Below, one piece after another: positions 15,638 to 25,761 of a stretch of 64,000 nucleotides of DNA. The first letter of the stretch is position 1; each line of letters opens with the position of its first letter. A model generated the notes under the pieces. That model was not told where the DNA came from and made no database searches. It was given only the letters and a program-made list of their open reading frames with translations. Source of the DNA: Bog-473 sp963753115 (GTDB lineage: Bacteria; Actinomycetota; Acidimicrobiia; Acidimicrobiales; RAAP-2); assembly GCA_963753115.1 (NCBI GenBank), contig CAVWBB010000029.1, positions 1 through 64,000 of the forward strand. Reading direction: 5' to 3'. Position numbers and translations under genes: made by a program.

Positions 15638-17128
15638 TCACTGCTCGCTCACGTGTTCGACGAGCCGGGCGTACTCAATGAGGTGACGGTCGCTCAGGAA
15701 GTGTTCCCGGACGTGGTGACGGGCCGATCGTCCCATGGCGGCGAGGTCCTCCGGGCGTTCCAGCAGCGAACTGACAGTGCGGCCAAAGACGCCGAGATCA
15801 CGAGGATCCTCGAGGAGGACGCCAGCACCCGGTGGCACCTGGTCGACGATTCCTCCCACAGCGGACGCAACCACCGGCCGGGACTTCCACATGGCCTCGG
15901 TGACGGTGAGCCCGAAACCCTCTTGGAGACTCTTTTGCACGACGATGCTCGCGTGGCGCTGACTGGCGTTGACCATGAGGGCGTTCATCTCCATGTCGTC
16001 CATCGGTAGCGCCACGAGGCGTACGTCGTCACGGACCCGCTGAGGGAGCGCCTCCCAAGTCGCCAGACACTCGGCAAGCACCTGCGACCCTTCGGGATCG
16101 TCAGCCACGCCGTCGACAGATGGTCCCACGAGTGCGAGTCGAGCGTCGTTGCGTCCAGCGACGTGCTCGGCGAACCCGTGCAAGACGCCGACCATGTCCT
16201 TGAGGTAATCCCAACGAGAGACCTGGACCACAACTCGACCCCCGGGTGAGAACGGCCCGATGTCCCCCAAGACCGAACTCTGCGTATCGGCAGCTTCCCC
16301 TGACTTCAAACCGATGCGAACCAAGAGGTCGGAAGCCTGGCGACGAGTCAGCCCGCGGTTCTTGGGCGACAGTGGGTCGATCGAAGGCTCGATGATCCAG
16401 AGATCAGCCGATGACAGCTCGGGCGGCACGAATGCCGCCCGTGAGAAGACGTAGGTGTGACAGTCGGCCAGGTGCGGCAACAAGAATTCCCAGGCTTCTC
16501 GAGAGTACGCGTTTGGTCGGTCGGTACCGATGTGACACCTCCAAACGACGCGTGCACCCTGACGCACTAGATGCCCCGCAAGACCAGCCGTCTGGGGATC
16601 GTGGAGGACCACAATGTCGCCTGGTTCGACCCGGCGACCCAGCGCAGCCGCATTGGCCTCAAGGTTCGAGGTGTAGGTCGAATCCTCACGTTGGCTGAGC
16701 TCTCCAGAGTCCCCCGGCGCTCCGTGGAGCCGGTTGTGCAGGCGCTTGGTGACGGCGAAGAAGTCGGCGCCACCATCGATCACGACCCAGTGGCTCTCGA
16801 TTCCGGCGTCGGTGGCGTACCCGACGAGGAGGTGCAGCATCTCTGCCACACCCCCGCCGGCTGCCGTTGAGCTTATGTGCCACATCCGCCTACCCCCGAG
16901 GGCACGACGGGCCGTTGCGGCTGCCTCTTGGAGCCGGGCGGACCTCTTGGCACCCAGCAGTTGGGTCAAGCGGTCAACAGAGCGGGGGGGACGGCGATCT
17001 CTCGGGGCTCCGCCACTCCCCGCATTATGCCCGACCACGCACCACGGCCACGACGCCTGCATCACCCTTCGCCGTGTGCCGACACGGTTTTTGAAGCCCG
17101 TCGGCTCCGGTAGAGGTGAATCGCCCAC
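15638..17128 (-). CDS. GT4-family glycosyltransferase, trehalose synthase (TreT)-like
   Basis: Up to 496 residues; the conserved protein starts near RMWHISSTAAGGGVAEMLHL, so the true start may be well inside (for example the ATG or GTG codons 20-50 codons downstream). Features: VVIDGGADFFAVTKRLHNRL, VLHDPQTAGLAGHL, WRCHIGTDRPN, VVQVSRWDYLKDMVGVLHGF and the donor-site motif QEGFGLTVTEAMWKSRPVVA. This matches retaining GT4 enzymes of the trehalose glycosyltransferring synthase/trehalose phosphorylase branch, which make trehalose from NDP-glucose and glucose. It stands alone between the lipid genes and the helicase. Confidence 0.8.
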   Translation of the reverse strand: MGDSPLPEPTGFKNRVGTRRRVMQASWPWCVVGHNAGSGGAPRDRRPPRSVDRLTQLLGAKRSARLQEAAATARRALGGRRMWHISSTAAGGGVAEMLHLLVGYATDAGIESHWVVIDGGADFFAVTKRLHNRLHGAPGDSGELSQREDSTYTSNLEANAAALGRRVEPGDIVVLHDPQTAGLAGHLVRQGARVVWRCHIGTDRPNAYSREAWEFLLPHLADCHTYVFSRAAFVPPELSSADLWIIEPSIDPLSPKNRGLTRRQASDLLVRIGLKSGEAADTQSSVLGDIGPFSPGGRVVVQVSRWDYLKDMVGVLHGFAEHVAGRNDARLALVGPSVDGVADDPEGSQVLAECLATWEALPQRVRDDVRLVALPMDDMEMNALMVNASQRHASIVVQKSLQEGFGLTVTEAMWKSRPVVASAVGGIVDQVPPGAGVLLEDPRDLGVFGRTVSSLLERPEDLAAMGRSARHHVREHFLSDRHLIEYARLVEHVSEQ

Positions 17129-17183
17129 AGGTAGGAGACCAGGGCGATACCGATGCTCCAGGCGATGGCCTCAATGGAACCCT

Positions 17184-20158
17184 TCAGCGGGCCCTAGCGT
17201 CGTCGCCGAGAGCACCGTTCAGGACGGCCAGGAGCTCATCACCCCAGCGCTCGAGGCGCACGGGTCCCATTCCCCTACACCTGGCCAAGTCCGTGAGCGT
17301 GGTGGGTTGCGCCGCGGCGATGCCGAGGAGTTCGCTGTCATTGAGCACGACGTATGCAGGCACCTTGGCTCGCTTCGAGACCTCGGTGCGCCACTCCCGA
17401 AGGGCGCCTTCTGCCTCGACGGATCCCGGCCGGACGGTCCCCGCATTCGGAGCATCAAGGGTGACGGTCAGCCCTTCCACCCGCACCTCGGTGCCGAAGG
17501 GCACCTTGAGCTGTGCAGTTCCGACGCGGACGACTGCCGCAGAGCCAGCCAGTTCCACGACGGTACCTGTGTGGCCTGCGTAGTCGAGGATGAGGCCGAT
17601 CTCCGCCGCCACCGTGGGTGAATGCGAGGTCGGTCGTACGGATCGACGTCTTCCTTGACGTGCGTCGCCTCGGCGCCGTTCGGCCCCATCTCGAAGGGCG
17701 GTCCCAGAGGCCCTTCCAGCAAGTGACGTCGGATCTGAGCTCCGATTCGTCCTCGGAGTCATTGACAACGGGTCATGAGGCCTGCTGCCATCGAGCTCGC
17801 CCACAAAAGGTGATGGATCAGCGACATCGGCGAACACGAGCACCTGGCGGACAGCTCGAGTGAGCGCCACGTGAAAGACGCGCCGCTCCTCTTCCTCGTC
17901 CTCGCTCAGACGGTGCGGCAGCAATCCCTGCGATGCGCCGTAGAGGATCACGTGCTCCCACTCTCGACCTTTGATCTTATGGATCGTCGAAAGGAGCACC
18001 GTGGGCCCCTCTGCTTGGCGCCGTTCGAGCACGGCCCGGAGCCATACTTCGAACGTGGCCACATCTGGGTGGAGGTGCGCCACCGACTCGAGGGCCAAGA
18101 GGTCGTCGGCGTGGGTCGATCGATCCGCCTCCCGCCGAGATGCATCGAGTACGTCCATCGTCTCCCCGAGACCCACCTGTACGCGGACGGCTCGCAATGC
18201 GGTTTCCGCAGATGTTCGACAGGCAGCGACAACGGAATCGAGAGAGTCGGCGTAGTCCAACAGCTTGGGTACGTCTCGTCCCGAGAGGCGGTTGGCCAGG
18301 CGTCTGATCTCCGCGACGGAGGTCACGCTACGTTCTGAGAGCATCGCGGCCACATTGGGGGCGATCCCTCTCGAAGGCCGCCTGATCGTCTGGACGACGT
18401 CTTCTCGTCGCAGCGCCCCTGGATCGAGGCCCATCCGTAAGTAGGCGAGTGCTGTCCGGATGCCCGTTCGCTGCAGAACTCTTGGACCCAGGGGTGTCGT
18501 GCTCGGAATCCCCGCTTCACTCAGGACGACTTGAACCGGGAGCAGCGATGAGTTGACTCTCGAGAGGACGGCGATCTCGTCCAGATGGACCCCGCCCGTC
18601 CTCCAGGCCGAGATGGCTGCGACGGCGGTCTGCGGAAGCTCTTCGGCTGGCGCACGCACAACCGAGAGTGGTCCCACGCCTCCGACAGGTGGCGCGAAGT
18701 CCGGCAGGCGGTGAACCGCGTTCGGAAGGAGTCGTGATCGACTTCGGGATCCGCCGGCGGTTGTAGGACAGCACGTTGGTCGCAGCCGTGACGACTTCCG
18801 GGGGGCATCGGTAGTTGACCTCCAACGCGTACTGCTGCGCCCCCGGAAAGTAGGTTCCGAAGTTGATCAGGTATTCGGGAGTCGCTCCCGAGTATCCGTA
18901 GATGACCTGGTCGTCGTCGCCAACTCCGAAGCAGCTGTACGCCGGAGCGCAGAGGAGCCGGATCAACAGCATGTGGGCGGCGTTGAGGTCCTGGAACTCG
19001 TCCACGAGAAGGTGCCGGCAGCGACCTTGCGCGTCGACTCGGGCTTCGGGGTCACGCAACAGGATCTCAATCGCCCGGTAGATCTGTTCGTCAAAATCGA
19101 GGGCGCCCGCCTCGACCAACGCATCTCGATACGCGTCGAAACCCGAAGCAAGGCCACGGGCGTCCGGGATCTCGTCCTCGACGATCTCCGGCGAAGCAAG
19201 TCCGAGCCGGACTGCAGAAAGTGCGTCGATGTACGGAAGGACAGTGTCGCTGTTCGCCTGGCGGGGGACGTCGAAGACAGCCTGCACAAGGTCCCGTACC
19301 TGGGGCTCCTCGTAGACCCTGGCCCGACCTTGGCCGCCGTGCTCGTTGCAGATCCAGAGGCCGATGCTGTTGAGTGTCCGGATGTGGGGACCCGGCGCTG
19401 GCGCTCACGAGCGCACCGCACCGTTCCCGCATCTCGCTGGCAGCCTTCGTATTGAAGGCGAGCGCGGTGACCGTGGCCGGGTCCACGCCACGGTCACCGA
19501 TCATGTGGCGAAGACGCTCTGTGAGCACGCGGGTCTTCCCGGAACCCGCGGGCGCAATCACCCGCGCGCCGCCTCTCCCATGGCTCACCGCCGCGAGCTG
19601 GTCCGGTGCAAGGTCGACGAGGGGCACGTCGTCGGCGACGACCGAGAGGGATCCTGCCTCCGTGTTCCAGCGATGGACGACGCCGGGGCCACCCGGAAAC
19701 GACGGGGGACCGAACGGTCCACCATCGACGTAGAGCGGCGTACCGTCGCCGAGCACGATGTCAGCAGGGCCGGCCTCTCTGACGCCGTTCGTGCTGAAGG
19801 CTCTGGCCGCCTTGCGTCCGTGCCACCAGATGGGGTCACCGGTCCGGGCGTCATAGTTGTTCGCCCAGACGAGGAATTGAAGGCGCTCCCGAGAGAATTC
19901 GAAATGAGGGGTCAACTCGTAGACCGCCTGACGGCAGTCTTCTTGTTGGCGCAGCGCCTGCGCGTCGACGGCCAGTTCCACGACCACCGGCCGACGCTCG
20001 AACCATGCCTGGTGGAGTGCCTCCAGAGCGGCACTGGGGTCGATGAGGGTCTCGTGTTCGATCCGGATCCGCGTGAGATCCTTCCAGGGCTCAGGAGTCG
20101 GTACCCCGGGCAGCACCACCACGCCGCGGCCTAGCTCCGAAGGCCCTGGCGTTGCCAT
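17184..20158 (-). pseudogene. UvrD/Rep-type DNA helicase with HRDC domain, split by two frame breaks
   Basis: Three frames together encode one superfamily 1 helicase of about 990 residues. From 20158 to about 19380: an unusual N-terminal region of about 200 residues, then Walker A IAPAGSGKTRVLTERL. From about 19380 to 18720: LLVDEFQDLNAAHM (Walker B), GVGDDDQVIYGYSGA and LEVNYRCPPEVV. From about 18720 to 17184: LLSTIHKIKGREWEHVILYG, VFHVALTRAVRQVLVF and a C-terminal HRDC-like domain (LLGIAAAQPTTLTDLARC then RGMGPVRLERWGDELL). Every helicase motif is intact but in different frames. One indel is near 19375-19395, the other near 18700-18735. Either a recent pseudogene or two sequencing indels; the good conservation of all three parts favours the latter. 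Confidence 0.8.
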
Positions 20159-20352
20159 TGGTCAAACGTACCGGAGGGCTGTTCACCCGAAATCCGCCAG
20201 ACCCCGCTGTCGGCCCGAGAACAGTTCTGCGCGGTCACGCGCCCGGTTGCATCTCCTCTCTCAGCCGTTCGGCACCGCCAATGGACGATGCGTGATGAGG
20301 CGCGCTCTTGGGTAAGCAAATCCTCGGCAACGTCGGTCTGAGGGGAGGGGAC

Positions 20353-21948
20353 ATGGCAACGGTGAGCATGGAAGCACCGGGACGGTCGGACGGAGATCGG
20401 CCACCCGATGGCTCCATCCGGAGCCTCATCCCCGCCAGGCTCGATCGGCTTGGCTGGTCGCGGTTCCACACCAGGCTGGTCGTGGCCCTCGGTGTGGCGT
20501 GGGTATTGGACGGCCTCGAGATCACCATTGCCAGTAACGCCGAAGGCCTCATCAGCCAGAAGCAATCCCTCAACCTCTCCTCGTCCGAAGTCGCCTTCGC
20601 CGTGGGGACCGTCTATCTCCTGGGCGAGGTTGTCGGGGCCCTCTTCTTCGGGCGGATGTCGGACAAGTTCGGCCGGCGCAACCTGTTCATGATCACCCTT
20701 GGCGTCTACCTGTTCGGGGGGTTCATGACCGCACTGACCTTCGGGCACTCCCCGGTCTGGACGTACTGGCTCTGGGCCTCCCGATTCATCGCCGGTATGG
20801 GTATCGGTGGTGAATACGCCGCCATCAACTCGGCCATTGATGAGCTGATCCCGGCCAAGTACCGGGGCCGGGTTGACATTGCCGTGAACGGGACGTACTG
20901 GGGCGGTGCCCTTATCGCCACGGTGCTGACCATCCTGGTGGTGAACCACCTCCCCGTCAGTTACTCGTGGCGGGTGGCCTTCCTGTTCGGCCCAGTGCTC
21001 GGGTTCGTCATCCTGTTCGTGCGCAAGAACCTGCCAGAGAGCCCGCGCTGGCTCCTCATGCACGGCCGAGAAGAGGAAGCTGAACGTGCCGTCGCCGAAA
21101 TCGAGCAGCTGACGGAGCACAGCGGCGGCACCTTGGGCGAAGTCGACGAGTCCAAGGCAATCGAGATCACCCCGGCCAGCAATATTGGCTTCATCGCGTT
21201 GGCTCGAACGCTCTTCGTTCACTACCCGAGACGGGCCATCCTCGGGGCAACGCTGATGATCACCCAGTCGTTCCTCTACAACGCCATCTTCTTCACCTAT
21301 GCGTTGGTGCTCACGAAGATCTACGACGTTCCCGCAACGGACACCGCCTACTACTTCATCTTCTTTGCGCTGGGAAATTTGATCGGACCACTCACCATCG
21401 GACACCTCTTCGATACGATCGGGCGTCGGAAGATGATCGCCGGGACGTACATACTGTCTGGCCTCCTCCTCGCTGGCAGCGCCGTACTGTTCAACGCCGG
21501 CGTGCTCAACGCCGTCACCCAGACGGCGTGTTGGTGCGTGATCTTCTTCTTCGCCTCGGCCGGCGCGTCGTCGGCCTACCTGACTGTCAGCGAGATCTTC
21601 CCCGTTGAAGTCCGGGCCAAGGCGATCGCCGTCTTCTTCGCGATCGCCCAAAGCTTCGGCGCCTTTGGCCCATGGCTCTATGGCGAGCTCATCGGCAACG
21701 GGCAAGACCATTTCAGATTGTTCATCGGCTACCTGATCGGGGCCGGCGTCATGATTGCCGGTGGAGTCGTCGCCGCCTTCCTCGGCCTCGACGCCGAGCA
21801 GAAGTCGCTGGAGGACATTGCCCAGCCGCTCTCGGCCACGACGCCGTCGCCGCACCTGTCGGCAGTGACCGGCGCACCCCGGTCGCCGGCAGCGCGGAGC
21901 ATCAGTGTCCTGATGGGGTTCACGACCGTCCTCGACCCCGACCGATGA
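20353..21948 (+). CDS. MFS transporter, sugar-porter-like family
   Basis: About 531 residues from the ATG at 20353, which follows AGGGGAGGGG; an upstream TTG is less likely. Twelve hydrophobic segments are visible. The loop 2-3 signature reads GRMSDKFGRRNLF and is repeated after helix 8 as GHLFDTIGRRKM. RFIAGMGIGGEYAAINSAI and the PESPRWLLMHGREEEAE stretch are typical of the sugar (and other) transporter subfamily that includes metabolite:H+ symporters. The start context (DRLGWSRFHTRLVVALGVAW) resembles carboxylate/aromatic-acid porters. The substrate is unknown. Its end overlaps by 29 bases the convergent membrane-protein gene. Confidence 0.9.
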   Translation: MATVSMEAPGRSDGDRPPDGSIRSLIPARLDRLGWSRFHTRLVVALGVAWVLDGLEITIASNAEGLISQKQSLNLSSSEVAFAVGTVYLLGEVVGALFFGRMSDKFGRRNLFMITLGVYLFGGFMTALTFGHSPVWTYWLWASRFIAGMGIGGEYAAINSAIDELIPAKYRGRVDIAVNGTYWGGALIATVLTILVVNHLPVSYSWRVAFLFGPVLGFVILFVRKNLPESPRWLLMHGREEEAERAVAEIEQLTEHSGGTLGEVDESKAIEITPASNIGFIALARTLFVHYPRRAILGATLMITQSFLYNAIFFTYALVLTKIYDVPATDTAYYFIFFALGNLIGPLTIGHLFDTIGRRKMIAGTYILSGLLLAGSAVLFNAGVLNAVTQTACWCVIFFFASAGASSAYLTVSEIFPVEVRAKAIAVFFAIAQSFGAFGPWLYGELIGNGQDHFRLFIGYLIGAGVMIAGGVVAAFLGLDAEQKSLEDIAQPLSATTPSPHLSAVTGAPRSPAARSISVLMGFTTVLDPDR

Positions 21949-23095
21949 AACGGCGGGGCTGGGGTTCAATGACAACGACAGGCCGGTCATACGTGAACGG
22001 CTCGGACCCCCCGGGCCGCCGCTGAGGTGGGCGCCGGGGTTCGACCGGGCCCGATCGCATGTGACTCCGCTGACCCGACCATGGGGCGGGTGGCACGGTC
22101 AGGCGGTCGGCGAGTCGGTAGGCGACGCTCTCGTAGTTGACGCGCCAGCCGCGGAAGTCCGCCCATGCTTCTTCGGCACGACGCTCGGTGGCGAATCCCA
22201 CGCTCTCGAGCATGGCCACCGCCCGCTCGAATTCGGTGAACGTCAACTCAATGGGTCCCTCAGGGTTGGGATCCGGGTCTACCTCCCATCCGAGCATGGT
22301 GGCAATCCGATTGAGCAAGGTGAATCCCATCCGCAGACACAAACGGGCCTGGGAGGAAGCCTCACTTGGAGCGAGTGCCAGGTGCATCGCGGCGCCGTCG
22401 AGAACCGCGAGCAGTCCCAGCAGCCACGAGTACCACGGTTCGGGGGAGCGGAAGAGGAGCAACACGGGGTAGGTGGTGTGGCTCTCAGCGACGTCGGCCG
22501 CCCACACCTCCCAGTCCGCATACAGATCTGGGAGCGTGTCCATGATCCCTACCAGCTGATGCCGGGCGAGAAGCTCGGGACCCCACGCCGGGACACCTGC
22601 CCGACTCTCCAGGAGAGCGACGAGGCTCTCGCGTCGGTTGAAGGAGCTGTAGAGGGCCGGCAGATAGGCAATCTGGAGGGCGACGATGACGACCCAGATG
22701 GCGCCGATGGAGATGTCCACGCCGGTGTCAGGGGTGCCTCCGACATGAACGGCTCCCACCGTGAAGGCAGCCGTGAGCGCCTGCATCAAGGCGTCGCCGA
22801 AGGCCACGCCGGCACCGACCAGCAGGAGTCCGAACCCGAGTATCAGGCAGGCCGCCCAGAACAGCAATTGGACCACGAGGGCGACGGGTCCGGTCGGCGC
22901 CAGGATGGCGTCCTGGCGCTCATAGGAATGCGCCAGATGGGAAGCAAAGACGAAGCAGACCCGGACGAACCGGTTCACTTGGAGGCTCAGCCGCTCAATC
23001 CCGGACGGGCGTCGCGGCAGGACCATGGTCAGGACGACGTCGGCCACGGTCAACAAGACGACGACCAGCCCGACGATCGTGGCGACGGTGTTCAT
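21920..23095 (-). CDS. Membrane protein of unknown function, ion-channel-like topology
   Basis: About 391 residues from the ATG at 23095 (MNTVATIVGLVVVLLTVADV). An N-terminal hydrophobic helix is followed by VALVVQLLFWAACLILGFGL, LMQALTAAFTVGAVHVGGTP and IGAIWVVIVALQIAYLPALY. That spacing of two helices around a short re-entrant-looking stretch recalls two-pore channel modules, but no TVGYG-type filter is present. A long soluble part (DLYADWEVWAADVAESHTTY) and a Pro/Arg-rich tail follow. It converges with the MFS gene, overlapping by 29 bases. I assign no function. Confidence 0.65.
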   Translation of the reverse strand: MNTVATIVGLVVVLLTVADVVLTMVLPRRPSGIERLSLQVNRFVRVCFVFASHLAHSYERQDAILAPTGPVALVVQLLFWAACLILGFGLLLVGAGVAFGDALMQALTAAFTVGAVHVGGTPDTGVDISIGAIWVVIVALQIAYLPALYSSFNRRESLVALLESRAGVPAWGPELLARHQLVGIMDTLPDLYADWEVWAADVAESHTTYPVLLLFRSPEPWYSWLLGLLAVLDGAAMHLALAPSEASSQARLCLRMGFTLLNRIATMLGWEVDPDPNPEGPIELTFTEFERAVAMLESVGFATERRAEEAWADFRGWRVNYESVAYRLADRLTVPPAPWSGQRSHMRSGPVEPRRPPQRRPGGSEPFTYDRPVVVIEPQPRRFIGRGRGRS

Positions 23096-23465
23096 GGTGT
23101 CGGCCCACGGTCTTCGAGCGCGTGCACGGGCGCGAGCGTATCTATCATTGACGTCTGCCCGCGCCGCTGCGACACGTACGCCCCGTGGCTCCACGTGGGG
23201 TGTTTGAGCCGGCGAGGACTCGTCCGCCGAGCCCGTGATGGCGAGAGAGGGCGCCTGTCTCCAACGTGTGAATATGTCCAGAGAAAGGCGCCGATTCCGC
23301 CTTGAGACTCCAACCCGGGGAGAAGCACGGGACGGACAAGGCGACGGAGTGATAACGATTGCGGGTGATCAGACCGAATTGTGGAATGCGAGCACGTTCG
23401 GAGAGAGCAGCACGACAGGGACGCCGGGCTCACACCCAGCGGCCCGACCGAGGGAGGCGATGCGA

Positions 23466-23654
23466 ATGAGCAACGACGGCGACGACATCAAGAGCGCAGC
23501 TTTGAGACTCACCGACGCGATGAGCGGGCTGTTGCGGGCGATCGATGCGGTTGGCGATGAGGGAGCAACTGCCACCGAGGTCCCCGACAACTTGCCCGGG
23601 GACCTCGAGCGATTGGCAGCGCGACTGAACGCAGCCAAGGGCTACCGGGGTTGA
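23466..23654 (+). CDS. Small acidic protein of unknown function
   Basis: 62 residues (MSNDGDDIKSAALRLTDAMS, then GLLRAIDAVGDEGATATEVP, ending in LERLAARLNAAKGYRG). The second of two near ATGs is chosen because GGGAGG is 8 bases upstream of it. The sequence predicts two or three amphipathic helices and nothing else. It is flanked by long spacers and followed by a hairpin, so it is a monocistronic small gene. Confidence 0.5.
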   Translation: MSNDGDDIKSAALRLTDAMSGLLRAIDAVGDEGATATEVPDNLPGDLERLAARLNAAKGYRG

Positions 23655-23663
23655 CCGATTCCT

Positions 23664-23708
23664 GATGGGGGGTCTTCTGTCCTTGTCAGCTGGCTGCTGA
23701 CCCCCATC
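23664..23708 (+). terminator. Hairpins after the small acidic gene
   Basis: GATGGGGGGTC (23664-23674) can pair with GACCCCCATC (23699-23708). An inner hairpin, GTCAGC-TGGCT-GCTGAC (23685-23701), competes with it. The pair begins 10 bases after the stop at 23654. The two mutually exclusive stems could be a terminator/antiterminator but may simply be a double hairpin. Confidence 0.35.
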
Positions 23709-23878
23709 TGCTGTTCATTGCATGGGCTCATGAGGTTGACGGTGGTGCCTTCCAGCGGCCGCTCCTCGCCGCCCGGCAACACAATGCGCGCCACGTCAGG
23801 ATCCTATGGCATACACCCTCGAATCTGCCTCAGACGACGTCTCCGGACGCTCAGCCGAAGAGCCGTGTGGCACGGAAC

Positions 23879-25627
23879 TTATGATGAGCCGAGCGACCAG
23901 TTCTCCGCGTTCCAGGTGACGCCCACGCTCGACGTGTTGGGCTGGACGCCCTTCAGGTTGTTCGACCAGTCGAAGAACTGCGGCGTCTGGTACAGGGGAA
24001 GGGTGACCGCGTTCTGCCACAGGATGGCATCTGCCTTGTTGTAGTCCTCGTTCTCCTGCGACTGGCTGGGTGCGGAAGAACCCGAGGCCATCAGCTGGTC
24101 GACGTGGGCGTTAGCCGAATGGGTCCAGTTGGAGTCGCAGTTGGCGGCGTCGGTGTACGAGCAGTAGATGGGTTGGTTCCCCGAGACGAAGGGCGTGTTG
24201 TACCAGGAGAACTCGGTGATCTGGTAGTCGCCGTTCGGGATGTTCGTCCCGAACGTGTTGGCGTCGACGTTCTGGATGTTGATCTTGATCCCGATCGACT
24301 TCATCTGTGCCTGGAACAGGACTTCGGTCTGAGAACGAATGCGGTTGCCCGATGTCGACTGGATCGTGAACGCCAGATCCTTGCCCTTCAGCGGGCCGGA
24401 GGTGGGCTGGAAGTAGCCGTCCGAGCCCTTCTTGAAGCCGGCCTCCTTCAGTAGGTTGACTGACTGGCTCGGGTCGTAGGCGTAGCTCGTACCCTTGTAG
24501 CCCTTCTGAGTCGGCACCAACATGCGGCTGCCGAGCGGCGTGATGCCCTTGTCGATCTGGCCCACCGTGCGGGCGATGATGGACTGCCGGTTGACGCCGT
24601 GGGCGATGGCCTCACGTACCTGGAGCTTGGCCAGATACGGATCGGTCTGGTTGAAGTCGATGTGCTCGAATTGCAGGCCAGGCAGAGTTGCCGTGGTGGT
24701 ATTCGGGACTTGGTCGGCCGTCTGGACGATGTTGAGACTCACCGTCGACGGGTTGAAGATGTCGATCTCCTTGTTCTGGAGCGCGGGGACGAGTTGGGCA
24801 TCGTCGGAGAAGAATTGGAAGACGAGCTTGTTGAGCCTGGCGGGCGTTCCCCAATAGTGCGGATTGCGCACCAGGACCACGGCCTGGTCGTTGGCGCTCT
24901 GCATCTCGAACCAGCTGCCGGATACGACCTGCGTCGGACCGGTGAAGCCGGTGTTCCAGCCGACCGTCCGGGCGACGTGGGCCGGAGCGATGTTGGCGAA
25001 CAGGCTCCGCCAGTCGGCAAAGGCCGGCTTGAAGGTCACCGTCACGGTGCGACCGTTGGGGCACAAGCCGACGTTGCGGTTGGCGGTGGTACCGGGATCG
25101 CAGGCCGCTCCGCTGGAGGGGTCGGAGCCCTGAACAGACTGTATCTGGCTGTAGCCGGCCGTCGAGGCGGCGTCGTAGGGCTGATTGCCGACGTCGGAGT
25201 AGGCGGAGTTCCCGCTCTGGGCCTGCCAGTTGTAGATGAAGTCGTCGGCGGTGATCGGCGTGCCGTCGGACCACGCTGCCTTTGGGTTGATCTTGTAGAC
25301 GACGGTCTGCGGACTGGAACCTGTCACGGTTGCGCTCTCGAGGAACTGGTGGTTGAGGACCGGCTGCAGCTTGTTGTTCACGATGAAGGCCTGGGGCCAC
25401 ACCATGTTCATGATCTCTTGGAGAACGAACTCCGAAGCGGCAGAGGTGTTGATGTTGAACCCGGCCAGGTTCTCGTCGAGCGCCATGGTGGCCGTCCCGC
25501 CCGAGGACGAGGACGCTTTCGTGGCGGCACCGCTGGCCGCAGGCGCCACGGCGACGATCGACACGGAAAGCGCGGCTGCTGCCATTGCGGCAAAGGCCGA
25601 CCGTTTCACGTACAGGTTGAGTCCCAC
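23879..25627 (-). CDS. ABC transporter substrate-binding protein, peptide/nickel (family 5) type
   Basis: About 582 residues from a GTG at 25627 (site AGGGAGC). The signal peptide YVKRSAFAAMAAAALSVSIV ends in AASGAA, and no lipobox cysteine is seen, so it is secreted rather than lipidated. SBP_bac_5 features: INPKAAWSDGTPITADDFIY, a central ALQNKEIDIFNPSTVSLN, LQVREAIAHGVNRQSIIART and the C-terminal EDYNKADAILWQNAVTLPLY. These proteins capture oligopeptides or similar solutes for ABC import. No permease or ATPase gene is beside it, so it is an orphan that must use a transporter encoded elsewhere. Confidence 0.88.
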   Translation of the reverse strand: MGLNLYVKRSAFAAMAAAALSVSIVAVAPAASGAATKASSSSGGTATMALDENLAGFNINTSAASEFVLQEIMNMVWPQAFIVNNKLQPVLNHQFLESATVTGSSPQTVVYKINPKAAWSDGTPITADDFIYNWQAQSGNSAYSDVGNQPYDAASTAGYSQIQSVQGSDPSSGAACDPGTTANRNVGLCPNGRTVTVTFKPAFADWRSLFANIAPAHVARTVGWNTGFTGPTQVVSGSWFEMQSANDQAVVLVRNPHYWGTPARLNKLVFQFFSDDAQLVPALQNKEIDIFNPSTVSLNIVQTADQVPNTTTATLPGLQFEHIDFNQTDPYLAKLQVREAIAHGVNRQSIIARTVGQIDKGITPLGSRMLVPTQKGYKGTSYAYDPSQSVNLLKEAGFKKGSDGYFQPTSGPLKGKDLAFTIQSTSGNRIRSQTEVLFQAQMKSIGIKINIQNVDANTFGTNIPNGDYQITEFSWYNTPFVSGNQPIYCSYTDAANCDSNWTHSANAHVDQLMASGSSAPSQSQENEDYNKADAILWQNAVTLPLYQTPQFFDWSNNLKGVQPNTSSVGVTWNAENWSLGSS

Positions 25628-25761
25628 AGCGCTCCCTATCGACGTCGACTGCCCCGCTGGCGGCCGACATCCTCCGTTCTCCTTCCTCAATATCGGCACA
25701 ACGACGCTGTCCCTGAGCGTGAACTCCAGAACGTGCCTCGAAGGAAGCCGACGAGGCGGCC

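Noticed and set aside
20131..21990. 619-codon minus-strand frame
   Set aside because: Shadow of the MFS transporter gene; Glu/Asp/Gly-rich nonsense pattern.
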